Assembly (NCBI GenBank): GCA_964016885.1
Contig: OZ024744.1
Coordinates: 22,986,798 to 23,050,797, forward strand
From: Eledone cirrhosa
Lineage: Eukaryota; Mollusca; Cephalopoda; Octopoda; Eledonidae
Direction of reading: 5' to 3'
Length of the DNA stretch: 64,000 bases
Shown here piece after piece: positions 24,668 through 37,228 of the stretch. The translations under genes were made by a program, and so were the position numbers. The notes under the pieces were generated by a model. That model worked only from the letters and a program-made list of their open reading frames with translations. It did not search any database and was not told the DNA's origin. How positions within the stretch are numbered: position 1 is the stretch's first letter; each line of letters starts with the position of its first letter.

Positions 24668-27451
24668 GAGTGTTATCTTAAGATTCATCTGTTGTTAAAA
24701 CGAGTCAGTTCTGAAGAATCAACTGTTGTTAAAACGAGTTTTATTTGAAGATTCAACTGTTGTTAAAACGAGTCAGTGCTTAAGGTTGAACTGTTGATAA
24801 AACGAGTCAGTTCTTAAGATTCAACTGTTGTTAAAACGAGTTTTATCTTAAGATTCAGCTGTTGTTAAAACGAGTCAGTTCTTAAGATTCAACTGTTGTT
24901 AAAACGAATTTTATCTTAAGATTCAACTGTTGTTAAAACGAGTTTTATCTTAAGATTCAGCTGTTGTTAAAACGAATCAGTTCTTAAGATTCAACTGTTG
25001 TTAAAACGAGTTTTATTTGAGGATTCAACTGTTGTTAAAACGAGTCAGTTCTTAAGGTTGAACTCTTGATAAAACGAGTCAGTTCTTAAGATTCAACTGT
25101 TGTAAAACGAGTTTTATCTTAAGATTCAGCTGTTGTTAAAACGAGTCAGTTCTTAAGATTCAACTATTGTTAAAACGAGTTTTATCTTAAGATTCAACTG
25201 TTGTTAAAACGAATCAGTTCTTAAGATTCAACTGTTGTTAAAATGAGTCAGTTCTTAAGATTCAACTGTTGTAAAAACTAGTTTCATCTTAAGATTCAAC
25301 TGTTGTTAAAACTAGTCAGTTCTTAAGATTCAACTGTAGTTAAAACGAGTTTTATCTGAAGATTCAACTGTTGTTAAAACGAATCAGTTCTTAAGATTCA
25401 ACTGTTGTTAAAATGAGTCAGCTCTTAAGATTCAACTGTTGTTAAAACGAGTTTTATCTTAAGATTCAACTGTTGTTAAAACGAGTCAGTTCTTAAGATT
25501 CAACTGTTGTTAAAACGAGTTTTATTTGAGGATTCAACTGTTGTTAAAACGAGTCAGTTCTTAAGGTTGAACTGTTGATAAAACGAGTCAGTTCTTAAGA
25601 TTCAACTGTTGTTAAAACGAGTTTTATCTAAAGATTCAGCTGTTGTTAAAATGAGTCAGTTCTTAAGATTCAACTGTTGTTAAAACGAGTTTTATCTTAA
25701 GATTCAGCTGTTGTTAAAACGAATCAGTTCTTAAGATTCAACTGTTGTTAAAACGAGTTTTATTTGAAGATTCAACTGTTGTAAAACGAGTTTTATCTTA
25801 AGATTCAGCTGTTGTTAAAACGAGTCAGTTCTTAAGATTCAACTGTTGTTAAAACGAGTTTTATCTTAAGATTCAACTTTTGTTAAAACGAATCAGTTCT
25901 TAAGATTCAACTGTTGTTAAAATGAGTCAGTTCTTAAGATTCAACTGTTGTTAAAACGAGTTTTATCTTAAGATTCAACTGTTGTTAAAACGAGTCAGTT
26001 CTTAAGATTCAACTGTAGTTAAAACGAGTTTTATCTGAAGATTCAACTGTTGTTAAAACGAATCAGTTGTTAAGATTCAACTGTTGTTAAAATGAGTCAG
26101 TTCTTAAGATTCAACTGTTGTTAAAACGAGTTTTATCTTAAGATTCAACTGTTGTTAAAACGAGTCAGTTCTTAAGATTCAACTGTTGTTAAAACGAGTT
26201 TTATCTTAAGATTCAACTGTTGTTAAAATGAGTCAGTTCTTAAGATTCAACCGTTGTTAAAACGAGTTTTATCTTAAGATTCAACTGTTGTTAAAACGAA
26301 TCAGTTGTTAAGATTCAACTGTTGTTAAAACGAGTCAGTGCTTAAGGTTGAACTGTTGATAAAACGAGTCAGTTCTTAAGATTCAACTGTTGTTAAAACG
26401 AGTTTTATCTTAAGATTCAGCTGTTGTTAAAACGAGTCAGTTCTTAAGATTCAACTGTTGTTAAAACGAATTTTATCTAAAGATTCAACTGTTGTTAAAA
26501 CGAGTTTTATCTTAAGATTCAGCTGTTGTTAAAACGAATCAGTTCTTAAGATTCAACTGTTGTTAAAACTAATTTTATTTGAAGATTCAAATGTTGTTAA
26601 GATGAGTCAGTTCTTAAGGTTGAACTGTTGATAAAACGAGTCAGTTCTTAAGATTCAACTGTTGTTAAAACGAGTTTTATCTTAAAATTCAGCCGTTGTT
26701 AAAATGAGTCAGTTCTTAAGATTCAACTGTTGTTAAAACGAGTTTTATCTTAAGATTCAACTGTTGTTAAAACGAATCAGTTCTTAAGATTCAACTGTTG
26801 TTAAAATGAGTCAGTTCTTAAGATTCAACTGTTGTTAAAACGAATTTTATCTTAAGATTCAACTGTTGTTAAAACGAGTTTTATCTTAAGATTCAGCTGT
26901 TGTTAAAACGAATCAGCTCTTAAGATTCAACTGTTGTTAAAACGAATTTTATTTGAAGATTCAACTGTTGTTAAGATGAGTCAGTTCTTAAGGTTGAACT
27001 GTTCATAAAACGAGTCAGTTCTTAAGATTCAACTGTGGTTAAAACGAGTTTTATCTTAAGATTTAGCTGTTGTTAAAACGAGTTAGTTCTTAAGATTCAA
27101 CTGTTGTTAAAACGAGTTTATCTTAAAATTCAGCCGTTGTTAAAACGAGTCAGTTCTTAAGATTCAACTGTTGTTAAAACGAGTTTTATCTTAAGATTCA
27201 ACTGTTGTTAAAACGAGTTTTATCTTAAGATTCAGCTGTTGTTAAAACGAGTCAGTTCTTAAGATTCAACTGTTGTTAAACGAATTTTATCTTAAGATTC
27301 AACTGTTGTTAAAACGAGTTTTATCTTAAGATTCAGCTGTTGTTAAAACGAATCAGTTCTTAAGATTCAACTGTTGTTAAAACGAGTTTTATCTTAAGAT
27401 TCAACTGTTGTTAAAACGAATCAGTTCTTAAGATTCAACTGTTGTTAAAAC
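24668..27451 (+). repeat. HOR block 10 (2784 bp), chimera of second and third HOR families
   Basis: The block is 82 monomers minus 4 bases. To about 25.68 kb it matches block 8 at an offset of 6417 bp. After that it switches to a different order and loses TTCAACAGTTG and AAGATGTGTC. New forms appear: CAGTTGTTAAG (about 26066 and 26301), AAAACTAATTTT (26567), CAAATGTTG (about 26588), AACTGTGGTT (27031) and the type-3 33-bp monomer (27264). It therefore contains the junction between two HOR families. Confidence 0.82.
27264..27296 (+). repeat. 33-bp monomer, type 3 (GTTGTTAAACGAATTTT)
   Basis: One A is lost from TTAAAACG in an AATTTT-tail monomer. It is seen only in the right part of the window, near 27277, 30195, 43028, 50870, 56608 and 63093. 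The equivalent monomers in the first 27 kb keep the full 34 bp, so this deletion marks the later HOR lineage. Confidence 0.9.
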
Positions 27452-30370
27452 GAGTGTTATCTTAAGATTCATCTGTTGTTAAAACGAGTCAGTTCTGAAG
27501 AATCAACTGTTGTTAAAACGAGTTTTATTTGAAGATTCAACTGTTGTTAAAACGTGTCAGTGCTTAAGGTTGAACTGTTGATAAAACGAGTCAGTTCTTA
27601 AGATTCAACTGTTGTTAAAACGAGTTTTATCTTAAGATACAGATGTTGTTAAAACGAGTCAGTTCTTAAGATTCAACTGTTGTTAAAACGAATTTTATCT
27701 TAAGATTCAACTGTTGTTAAAACGAGTTTTATCTTAAGATTCAGCTGTTGTTAAAACGAATCAGTTCTTAAGATTCAACTGTTGTTAAAACGAGTTTTAT
27801 TTGAAGATTCAACTGTTGTTAAGACGAGTCAGTTCTTAAGGTTGAACTCTTGATAAAACGAGTCAGTTCTTAAGATTCAACTGTTGTAAAACGAGTTTTA
27901 TCTTAAGATTCAGCTGTTGTTAAAACGAGTCAGTTCTTAAGATTCAACTGTTGTTAAAACGAGTTTTATCTTAAGATTCAACTGTTGTTAAAACGAATCA
28001 GTTCTTAAGATTCAACTGTTGTTAAAATGAGTCAGTTCTTAAGATTCAACTGTTGTAAAAACTAGTTTCATCTTAAGATTCAACTGTTGTTAAAACTAGT
28101 CAGTTCTTAAGATTCAACTGTAGTTAAAACGAGTTTTATCTGAAGATTCAACTGTTGTTAAAACGAATCAGTTCTTAAGATTCAACTGTTGTTAAAATGA
28201 GTCAGCTCTTAAGATTCAACTGTTGTTAAAACGAGTTTTATCTTAAGATTCAACTGTTGTTAAAACGAGTCAGTTCTTAAGATTCAACTGTTGTTAAAAC
28301 GAGTTTTATTTGAGGATTCAACTGTTGTTAAAACGAGTCATTTCTTAAGGTTGAACTGTTGATAAAACGAGTCAGTTCTTAAGATTCAACTGTTGTTAAA
28401 ACGAGTTTTATCTAAAGATTCAGCTGTTGGTAAAATGAGTCAGTTCTTAAGATTCAACTGTTGTTAAAACGAGTTTTATCTTCAGATTCAACTGTTGTTA
28501 AAACGAGTCAGTTCTGAAGAATCAACTGTTGTTAAAACGAGTTTTATTTGAAGATTCAACTGTTGTTAAAACGAGTTTTATCTTAAGATTCAGCTGTTGT
28601 TAAAACGAGTCAGTTCTTAAGATACAACTGTTGTTAAAACGAATTTTATCTTAAGATTCAACTGTTGTTAAAACGAGTTTTATCTTAAGATTCAGCTGTT
28701 GTTAAAACGAATCAGTTCTTAAGATTCAACTGTTGTTAAAACGAGTTTTATTTGAAGATTCAACTGTTGTAAAACGAGTTTTATCTTAAGATTCAACTGT
28801 TGTTAAAACGAGTTTTATCTTAAGATTCAACTGTTGTTAAAACGAGTTTTATTTGAAGATTCAACTGTTGTAAAACGAGTTTTATCTTAAGATTCAGCTG
28901 TTGTTAAAACGAGTCAGTTCTTAAGATTCAACTGTTGTTAAAACGAGTTTTATCTTAAGATTCAACTGTTGTTAAAACGAATCAGTTCTTAAGATTCAAC
29001 TGTAGTTAAAATGAGTCAGTTCTTAAGATTCAACTGTTGTTAAAACGAGTTTTATCTTAAGATTCAACTGTTGTTAAAACGAGTCAGTTCTTAAGATTCA
29101 ACTGTTGTTAAAACGAGTTTTATCTTAAGATTCAACTGTTGTTAAAATGAGTCAGTTCTTAAGATTCAACCGTTGTTAAAACGAGTTTTATCTTAAGATT
29201 CAACTGTTGTTAAAACGAATCAGTTGTTAAGATTCAACTGTTGTTAAAACGAGTCAGTGCTTAAGGTTGAACTGTTGATAAAACGAGTCAGTTCTTAAGA
29301 TTCAACTGTTGTTAAAACGAGTTTTATCTTAAGATTCAGCTGTTGTTAAAACGAGTCAGTTCTTAAGATTCAACTGTTGTTAAAACGAATTTTATCTAAA
29401 GATTCAACTGTTGTTAAAACGAGTTTTATCTTAAGATTCAGCTGTTGTTAAAACGAATCAGTTCTTAAGATTCAACTGTTGTTAAAACTAATTTTATTTG
29501 AAGATTCAAATGTTGTTAAGATGAGTCAGTTCTTAAGGTTGAACTGTTGATAAAACTAGTCAGTTCTTTAGATTCAACTGTTGTTAAAACGAGTTTTATC
29601 TTAAAATTCAGCCGTTGTTAAAATGAGTCAGTTCTTAAGATTCAACTGTTGTTAAAACGAGTTTTATCTTAAGATTCAACTGTTGTTAAAACGAATCAGT
29701 TCTTAAGATTCAACTGTTGTTAAAATGAGTCAGTTCTTAAGATTCAACTGTTGTTAAAACGAATTTTATCTTAAGATTCAACTGTTGTTAAAACGAGTTT
29801 TATCTTAAGATTCAGCTGTTGTTAAAACGAATCAGCTCTTAAGATTCAACTGTTGTTAAAACGAATTTTATTTGAAGATTCAACTGTTGTTAAGATGAGT
29901 CAGTTCTTAAGGTTGAACTGTTCATAAAACGAGTCAGTTCTTAAGATTCAACTGTGGTTAAAACGAGTTTTATCTTAAGATTTAGCTGTTGTTAAAACGA
30001 GTTAGTTCTTAAGATTCAACTGTTGTTAAAACGAGTTTATCTTAAAATTCAGCCGTTGTTAAAACGAGTCAGTTCTTAAGATTCAACTGTTGTTAAAACG
30101 AGTTTTATCTTAAGATTCAACTGTTGTTAAAACGAGTTTTATCTTAAGATTCAGCTGTTGTTAAAACGAGTCAGTTCTTAAGATTCAACTGTTGTTAAAC
30201 GAATTTTATCTTAAGATTCAACTGTTGTTAAAACGAGTTTTATCTTAAGATTCAGCTGTTGTTAAAACGAATCAGTTCTTAAGATTCAACTGTTGTTAAA
30301 ACGAGTTTTATCTTAAGATTCAACTGTTGTTAAAACGAATCAGTTCTTAAGATTCAACTGTTGTTAAAAC
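27452..30370 (+). repeat. HOR block 11 (2919 bp)
   Basis: The block is 86 monomers minus 5 bases and is near identical to the sequence 2919 bp on either side (AACTGTGG at 27031 and 29950; GATACAGATG at 27636 and 30555; CAGCTGTTGG at 28421 and 31340; GATACAAC at 28621 and 31540). Differences I noticed are ACGTGTCAG near 27554, CTTCAGATTC near 28471, and AAAACTAGTCAG plus TTTAGATTC near 29553-29572. It belongs to the 2919-bp tandem duplication annotated separately. Confidence 0.86.
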
Positions 30371-33300
30371 GAGTGTTATCTTAAGATTCATCTGTTGTTA
30401 AAACGAGTCAGTTCTGAAGAATCAACTGTTGTTAAAACGAGTTTTATTTGAAGATTCAACTGTTGTTAAAACGAGTCAGTGCTTAAGGTTGAACTGTTGA
30501 TAAAACGAGTCAGTTCTTAAGATTCAACTGTTGTTAAAACGAGTTTTATCTTAAGATACAGATGTTGTTAAAACGAGTCAGTTCTTAAGATTCAACTGTT
30601 GTTAAAACGAATTTTATCTTAAGATTCAACTGTTGTTAAAACGAGTTTTATCTTAAGATTCAGCTGTTGTTAAAACGAATCAGTTCTTAAGATTCAACTG
30701 TTGTTAAAACGAGTTTTATTTGAAGATTCAACTGTTGTTAAGACGAGTCAGTTCTTAAGGTTGAACTCTTGATAAAACGAGTCAGTTCTTAAGATTCAAC
30801 TGTTGTAAAACGAGTTTTATCTTAAGATTCAGCTGTTGTTAAAACGAGTCAGTTCTTAAGATTCAACTGTTGTTAAAACGAGTTTTATCTTAAGATTCAA
30901 CTGTTGTTAAAACGAATCAGTTCTTAAGATTCAACTGTTGTTAAAATGAGTCAGTTCTTAAGATTCAACTGTTGTAAAAACTAGTTTCATCTTAAGATTC
31001 AACTGTTGTTAAAACTAGTCAGTTCTTAAGATTCAACTGTAGTTAAAACGAGTTTTATCTGAAGATTCAACTGTTGTTAAAACGAATCAGTTCTTAAGAT
31101 TCAACTGTTGTTAAAATGAGTCAGCTCTTAAGATTCAACTGTTGTTAAAACGAGTTTTATCTTAAGATTCAACTGTTGTTAAAACGAGTCAGTTCTTAAG
31201 ATTCAACTGTTGTTAAAACGAGTTTTATTTGAGGATTCAACTGTTGTTAAAACGAGTCATTTCTTAAGGTTGAACTGTTGATAAAACGAGTCAGTTCTTA
31301 AGATTCAACTGTTGTTAAAACGAGTTTTATCTAAAGATTCAGCTGTTGGTAAAATGAGTCAGTTCTTAAGATTCAACTGTTGTTAAAACGAGTTTTATCT
31401 TAAGATTCAACTGTTGTTAAAACGAGTCAGTTCTGAAGAATCAACTGTTGTTAAAACGAGTTTTATTTGAAGATTCAACTGTTGTTAAAACGAGTTTTAT
31501 CTTAAGATTCAGCTGTTGTTAAAACGAGTCAGTTCTTAAGATACAACTGTTGTTAAAACGAATTTTATCTTAAGATTCAACTGTTGTTAAAACGAGTTTT
31601 ATCTTAAGATTCAGCTGTTGTTAAAACGAATCAGTTCTTAAGATTCAACTGTTGTTAAAACGAGTTTTATTTGAAGATTCAACTGTTGTAAAACGAGTTT
31701 TATCTTAAGATTCAACTGTTGTTAAAACGAGTTTTATCTTAAGATTCAACTGTTGTTAAAACGAGTTTTATTTGAAGATTCAACTGTTGTAAAACGAGTT
31801 TTATCTTAAGATTCAGCTGTTGTTAAAACGAGTCAGTTCTTAAGATTCAACTGTTGTTAAAACGAGTTTTATCTTAAGATTCAACTGTTGTTAAAACGAA
31901 TCAGTTCTTAAGATTCAACTGTAGTTAAAATGAGTCAATTCTTAAGATTCAACTGTTGTAAAACGAGTTTTATCTTAAGATTCAGCTGTTGTTAAAACGA
32001 GTCAGTTCTTAAGATTCAACTGTTGTTAAAACGAGTTTTATCTTAAGATTCAACTGTTGTTAAAACGAATCAGTTCTTAAGATTCAACTGTTGTTAAAAT
32101 GAGTCAGTTCTTAAGATTCAACTGTTGTAAAACGAGTTTTATCTTAAGATTCAGCTGTTGTTAAAACGAGTCAGTTCTTAAGATTCAACTGTAGTTAAAA
32201 CGAGTTTTATCTGAAGATTCAACTGTTGTTAAAATGAGTCAGTTCTTAAGATTCAACCGTTGTTAAAACGAGTTTTATCTTAAGATTCAACTGTTGTTAA
32301 AACGAGTCAGTTCTTAAGATTCAACTGTTGTTAAAGCGAGTTTTATTTGAAGATTCAACTGTTGTTAAAACGAGTCAGTGCTTAAGTTTGAACTGTTGAT
32401 AAAACGAGTCAGTTCTTAAGATTCAACTGTTGTTAAAACGAGTTTTATCTTAAGATTCAGCTGTTGTTAAAACGAGTCAGTTCTTAAGATTCAACTGTTG
32501 TTAAAACGAATTTTATCTTAAGATTCAACTGTTGTTAAAACGAGTTTTATCTTAAGATTCAGCTGTTGTTAAAACGAATCAGTTCTTAAGATTCAACTGT
32601 TGTTAAAACTAATTTTATTTGAAGATTCAACTGTTGTTAAGATGAGTCAGTTCTTAAGGTTGAACTGTTGATAAAACGAGTCAGTTCTTAAGATTCAACT
32701 GTTGTTAAAACGAGTTTTATCTTAAGATTTAGCTGTTGTTAAAACGAGTCAGTTCTTAAGATTCAACTGTTGTTAAAACGAGTTTATCTTAAAATTCAGC
32801 CGTTGTTAAAACGAGTCAGTTCTTAAGATTCAACTGTTGTTAAAACGAGTTTTATCTTAAGATTCAACTGTTGTTAAAATGAGTCAGTTCTTAAGATTCA
32901 ACTGTTGTTAAAACGAGTTTTATTTGAGGATTCAACTGTTGTTAAAACGAGTCAGTTCTTAAGGTTGAACTGTTGATAAAACGAGTCAGTTCTTAAGATT
33001 CAACTGTTGTTAAAACGAGTTTTATCTTAAGATTCAACTGTTGTTAAAATGAGTCAGTTCTTAAGATTCAACTGTTGTTAAAACGAGTTTTATCTTAAGA
33101 TTCAACTGTTGTTAAAACGAGTCATTTCTTAAGATTCAACTGTTGTTAAAACGAGTTTTATTTGAAGATTCAACTGTTGTTAAAACGAGTCAGTGCTTAA
33201 GGTTGAACTGTTGATAAAACGAGTCAGTTCTTAAGATTCAACTGTTGTTAAAAAGAGTTTTATCTTAAGATTCAGCTGTTGTTAAAACGAGTCAGTTCTT

Positions 33301-33763
33301 AAGATTCAACTGTTGTTAAAACGAATTTTATCTTAAGATTCAACTGTTGTTAAAACGAGTTTTATCTTAAGATTCAGCTGTTGTTAAAACGAATCAGCTC
33401 TTAAGATTCAACTGTTGTTAAAACGAATTTTATTTGAAGATTCAACTGTTGTTAAGATGAGTCAGTTCTTAAGGTTGAGCTGTTCATAAAACGAGTCAAT
33501 TCTTAAGATTCAACTGTTGTTAAAACGAGTTTTATCTTAAGATTTAGCTGTTGTTAAAACGAGTTAGTTCTTAAGATTCAACTGTTGTTAAAACGAGTTT
33601 ATCTTAAAATTCAGCCGTTGTTAAAACGAGTCAGTTCTTAAGATTCAACTGTTGTTAAAACGAGTTTTATCTTAAGATTCAACTGTTGTTAAAACGAGTT
33701 TTATCTTAAGATTCAGCTGTTGTTAAAACGAGTCAGTTCTTAAGATTCAACTGTTGTTAAAAC
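30371..33763 (+). repeat. HOR block 12 (3393 bp)
   Basis: The block is 100 monomers minus 7 bases. It repeats block 11 at 2919 bp until about 31.93 kb, then differs (GAGTCAATTC followed by a type-1 33-bp monomer). The remainder holds several type-1 33-bp monomers, AAAACTAATTTT near 32604, a W tail ending GAGG, AAAAAGAG near 33251, and GTTGAGCTGTTCAT near 33474, which is a private form of the TTCATAAAAC D sub-variant. Confidence 0.82.
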
Positions 33764-34476
33764 GAGTGTTATCTTAAGATTCATCTGTTGTTAAAACGAG
33801 TCAGTTCTGAAGAATCAACTGTTGTTAAAACGAGTTTTATTTGAAGATTCAACTGTTGTTAAAACGAGTCAGTGCTTAAGGTTGAACTGTTGATAAAACG
33901 AGTCAGTTCTTAAGATTCAACTGTTGTTAAAACGAGTTTTATCTTAAGATTCAGATGTTGTTAAAACGAGTCAGTTCTTAAGATTCAACTGTTGTTAAAA
34001 CGAATTTTATCTTAAGATTCAACTGTTGTTAAAACGAGTTTTATCTTAAGATTCAGCTGTTGTTAAAACGAGTTTTATCTTAAGATTCAGCTGTTGTTAA
34101 AACGAATCAGCTCTTAAGATTCAACTGTTGTTAAAACGAATTTTATTTGAAGATTCAACTGTTGTTAAGATGAGTCAGTTCTTAAGGTTGAACTGTTCAT
34201 AAAACGAGTCAATTCTTAAGATTCAACTGTTGTTAAAACGAGTTTTATCTTAAGATTTAGCTGTTGTTAAAACGAGTTAGTTCTTAAGATTCAACTGTTG
34301 TTAAAACGAGTTTATCTTAAAATTCAGCCGTTGTTAAAACGAGTCAGTTCTTAAGATTCAACTGTTGTTAAAACGAGTTTTATCTTAAGATTCAACTATT
34401 GTTAAAACGAGTTTTAGCTTAAGATTCAGCTGTTGTTAAAACGAGTCAGTTCTTAAGATTCAACTGTTGTTAAAAC
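33764..34476 (+). repeat. HOR block 13 (713 bp), short duplicated block
   Basis: This is the shortest anchor spacing in the window, 21 monomers minus 1 base. The flanking sequence is duplicated with the same 713-bp period (GAATCAGCTC at 33391 and 34104; TTCATAAAACGAGTCAATTC near 33482 and 34196). It looks like a single recent tandem duplication. GTTTTAGCTTAAG near 34411 is private to the second copy. Confidence 0.86.
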
Positions 34477-37228
34477 GAGTGTTATCTTAAGATTCATCTG
34501 TTGTTAAAACGAGTCAGTTCTGAAGAATCAACTGTTGTTAAAACGAGTTTTATTTGAAGATTCAACTGTTGTTAAAACGAGTCAGTGCTTAAGGTTGAAC
34601 TGTTGATAAAACGAGTCAGTTCTTAAGATTCAACTGTTGTTAAAACGAGTTTTATCTTAAGATTCAGATGTTGTTAAAACGAGTCAGTTCTTAAGATTCA
34701 ACTGTTGTTAAAACGAGTTTTATCTTAAGATTCAACTGTTGTTAAAACGAATCAGTTCTTAAGATTCAACTGTTGTTAAAATGAGTCAGCTCTTAAGATT
34801 CAACTGTTGTTAAAACGAGTTTTATCTTAAGATTCAACTGTTGTTAAAACGAGTCAGTTCTGAAGAATCAACTGTTGTTAAAACGAGTTTTATCTGAAGA
34901 TTCAACTGTTGTTAAAACGAATCAGTTCTTAAGATTCAACTGTTGTTAAAATGAGTCAGCTCTTAAGATTCAACTGTTGTTAAAACGAGTTTTATCTTAA
35001 GATTCAACTGTTGTTAAAACGAGTCAGTTCTTAAGATTCAACTGTTGTTAAAACGAGTTTTATTTGAGGATTCAACTGTTGTTAAAACGAGTCAGTTCTT
35101 AAGGTTGAACTGTTGATAAAACGAGTCAGTTCTTAAGATTCAACTGTTGTTAAAACGAGTTTTATCTAAAGATTCAGCTGTTGTTAAAATGAGTCAGTTC
35201 TTAAGATTCAACTGTTGTAAAACGAGTTTTATCTTAAGATTCAGCTGTTGTTAAAACGAGTCAGTTCTTAAGATTCAACTGTTGTTAAAACGAGTTTTAT
35301 CTTAAGATTCAACTGTTGTTAAAACGAATCAGTTCTTAAGATTCAACTGTTGTTAAAATGAGTCAGTTCTTAAGATTCAACTGTTGTTAAAACGAGTTTT
35401 ATCTTAAGATTCAACTGTTGTTAAAACGAGTCAGTTCTTAAGATTCAACTGTAGTTAAAACGAGTTTTATCTGAAGATTCAACTGTTGTTAAAACGAATC
35501 AGTTGTTAAGATTCAACTGTTGTTAAAATGAGTCAGTTCTTAAGATTCAACTGTTGTTAAAACGAGTTTTATCTTAAGATTCAACTGTTGTTAAAACGAG
35601 TCAGTTCTTAAGATTCAACTGTTGTTAAAACGAGTTTTATCTTAAGATTCAACTGTTGTTAAAATGAGTCAGTTCTTAAGATTCAACCGTTGTTAAAACG
35701 AGTTTTATCTTAAGATTCAACTGTTGTTAAAACGAGTCAGTTCTTAAGATTCAACTGTTGTTAAAGCGAGTTTTATTTGAAGATTCAACTGTTGTTAAAA
35801 CGAGTCAGTGCTTAAGGTTGAACTGTTGATAAAACGAGTCAGTTCTTAAGATTCAACTGTTGTTAAAACGAGTTTTGTCTTAAGATTCAGCTGTTGTTAA
35901 AACGAGTCAGTTCTTAAGATTCAACTGTTGTTAAAACGAATTTTATCTAAAGATTCAACTGTTGTTAAAACGAGTCAGTTCTTAAGATTCAACTGTTGTT
36001 AAAACTAATTTTATTTGAAGATTCAACTGTTGTTAAGATGAGTCAGTTCTTAAGGTTGAACTGTTGATAAAACGAGTCAGTTCTTAAGATTCAACTGTTG
36101 TTAAAACGAGTTTTATCTTAAAATTCAGCCGTTGTTAAAACGAGTCAGTTCTTAAGATTCAACTGTTGTTAAAACGAGTTTTATCTTAAGATTCAACTGT
36201 TGTTAAAATGAGTCAGTTCTTAAGATTCAACTGTTGTTAAAACGAGTTTTATTTGAGGATTCAACTGTTGTTAAAACGAGTCAGTTCTTAAGGTTGAACT
36301 GTTGATAAAACGAGTCAGTTCTTAAGATTCAACTGTTGTTAAAACGAGTTTTATCTTAAGATTCAACTGTTGTTAAAATGAGTCAGTTCTTAAGATTCAA
36401 CTGTTGTTAAAACGAGTTTTATCTTAAGATTCAACTGTTGTTAAAACGAGTCAGTTCTTAAGATTCAACTGTTGTTAAAACGAGTTTTATTTGAAGATTC
36501 AACTGTTGTTAAAACGAGTCAGTGCTTAAGGTTGAACTGTTGATAAAACGAGTCAGTTCTTAAGATTCAACTGTTGTTAAAAAGAGTTTTATCTTAAGAT
36601 TCAGCTGTTGTTAAAACGAGTCAGTTCTTAAGATTCAACTGTTGTTAAAACGAATTTTATCTTAAGATTCAACTGTTGTTAAAACGAGTTTTATCTTAAG
36701 ATTCAGCTGTTGTTAAAACGAATCAGCTCTTAAGATTCAACTGTTGTTAAAACGAATTTTATTTGAAGATTCAACTGTTGTTAAGATGAGTCAGTTCTTA
36801 AGGTTGAACTGTTCATAAAACGAGTCAGTTCTTAAGATTCAACTGTTGTTAAAACGAGTTTTATCTTAAGATTTAGCTGTTGTTAAAACGAGTTAGTTCT
36901 TAAGATTCAACTGTTGTTAAAACGAGTTTATCTTAAAATTCAGCCGTTGTTAAAACGAGTCAGTTCTTAAGATTCAACTGTTGTTAAAACGAGTTTTATC
37001 TTAAGATTCAACTGTTGTTAAAACGAGTTTTATCTTAAGATTCAGCTGTTGTTAAAACGAGTCAGTTCTTAAGATTCAACTGTTGTTAAAACGAGTTTTA
37101 TCTTAAGATTCAACTGTTGTTAAAACGAATCAGTTCTTAAGATTCAACTGTTGTTAAAACGAGTTTTATCTTAAGATTCAACTGTTGTTAAAACGAATCA
37201 GTTCTTAAGATTCAACTGTTGTTAAAAC
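34477..37228 (+). repeat. HOR block 14 (2752 bp)
   Basis: The block is 81 monomers minus 2 bases. It contains GAGTCAGTTCTGAAGAATC at 34851 directly before a CTGAAG tail, an arrangement found again 5840 bp later at 40691. GAGTTTTGTC appears here for the first time (35870) and is then a marker of the right part of the window. This block begins the fourth region, whose repeat period is about 5.84-5.98 kb. Confidence 0.8.

Larger units (their letters stand above)
26100..31930 (+). repeat. 2919-bp near-perfect tandem duplication
   Basis: Two adjacent copies, roughly 26.1-29.0 kb and 29.0-31.93 kb, agree at every marker I compared at exactly 2919 bp (CGAATCAGTTGTTA with its G at 26298 and 29217; AACTGTGG at 27031 and 29950; CAGCTGTTGG at 28421 and 31340; TGTAGTTAAAATG at 29001 and 31920). 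I noticed only a handful of single-base differences, far fewer than between neighbouring HORs elsewhere. The edges are approximate because the repeat hides the breakpoints. The likely cause is one recent unequal exchange or duplication; a duplicated assembly path is the alternative. Confidence 0.85.
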
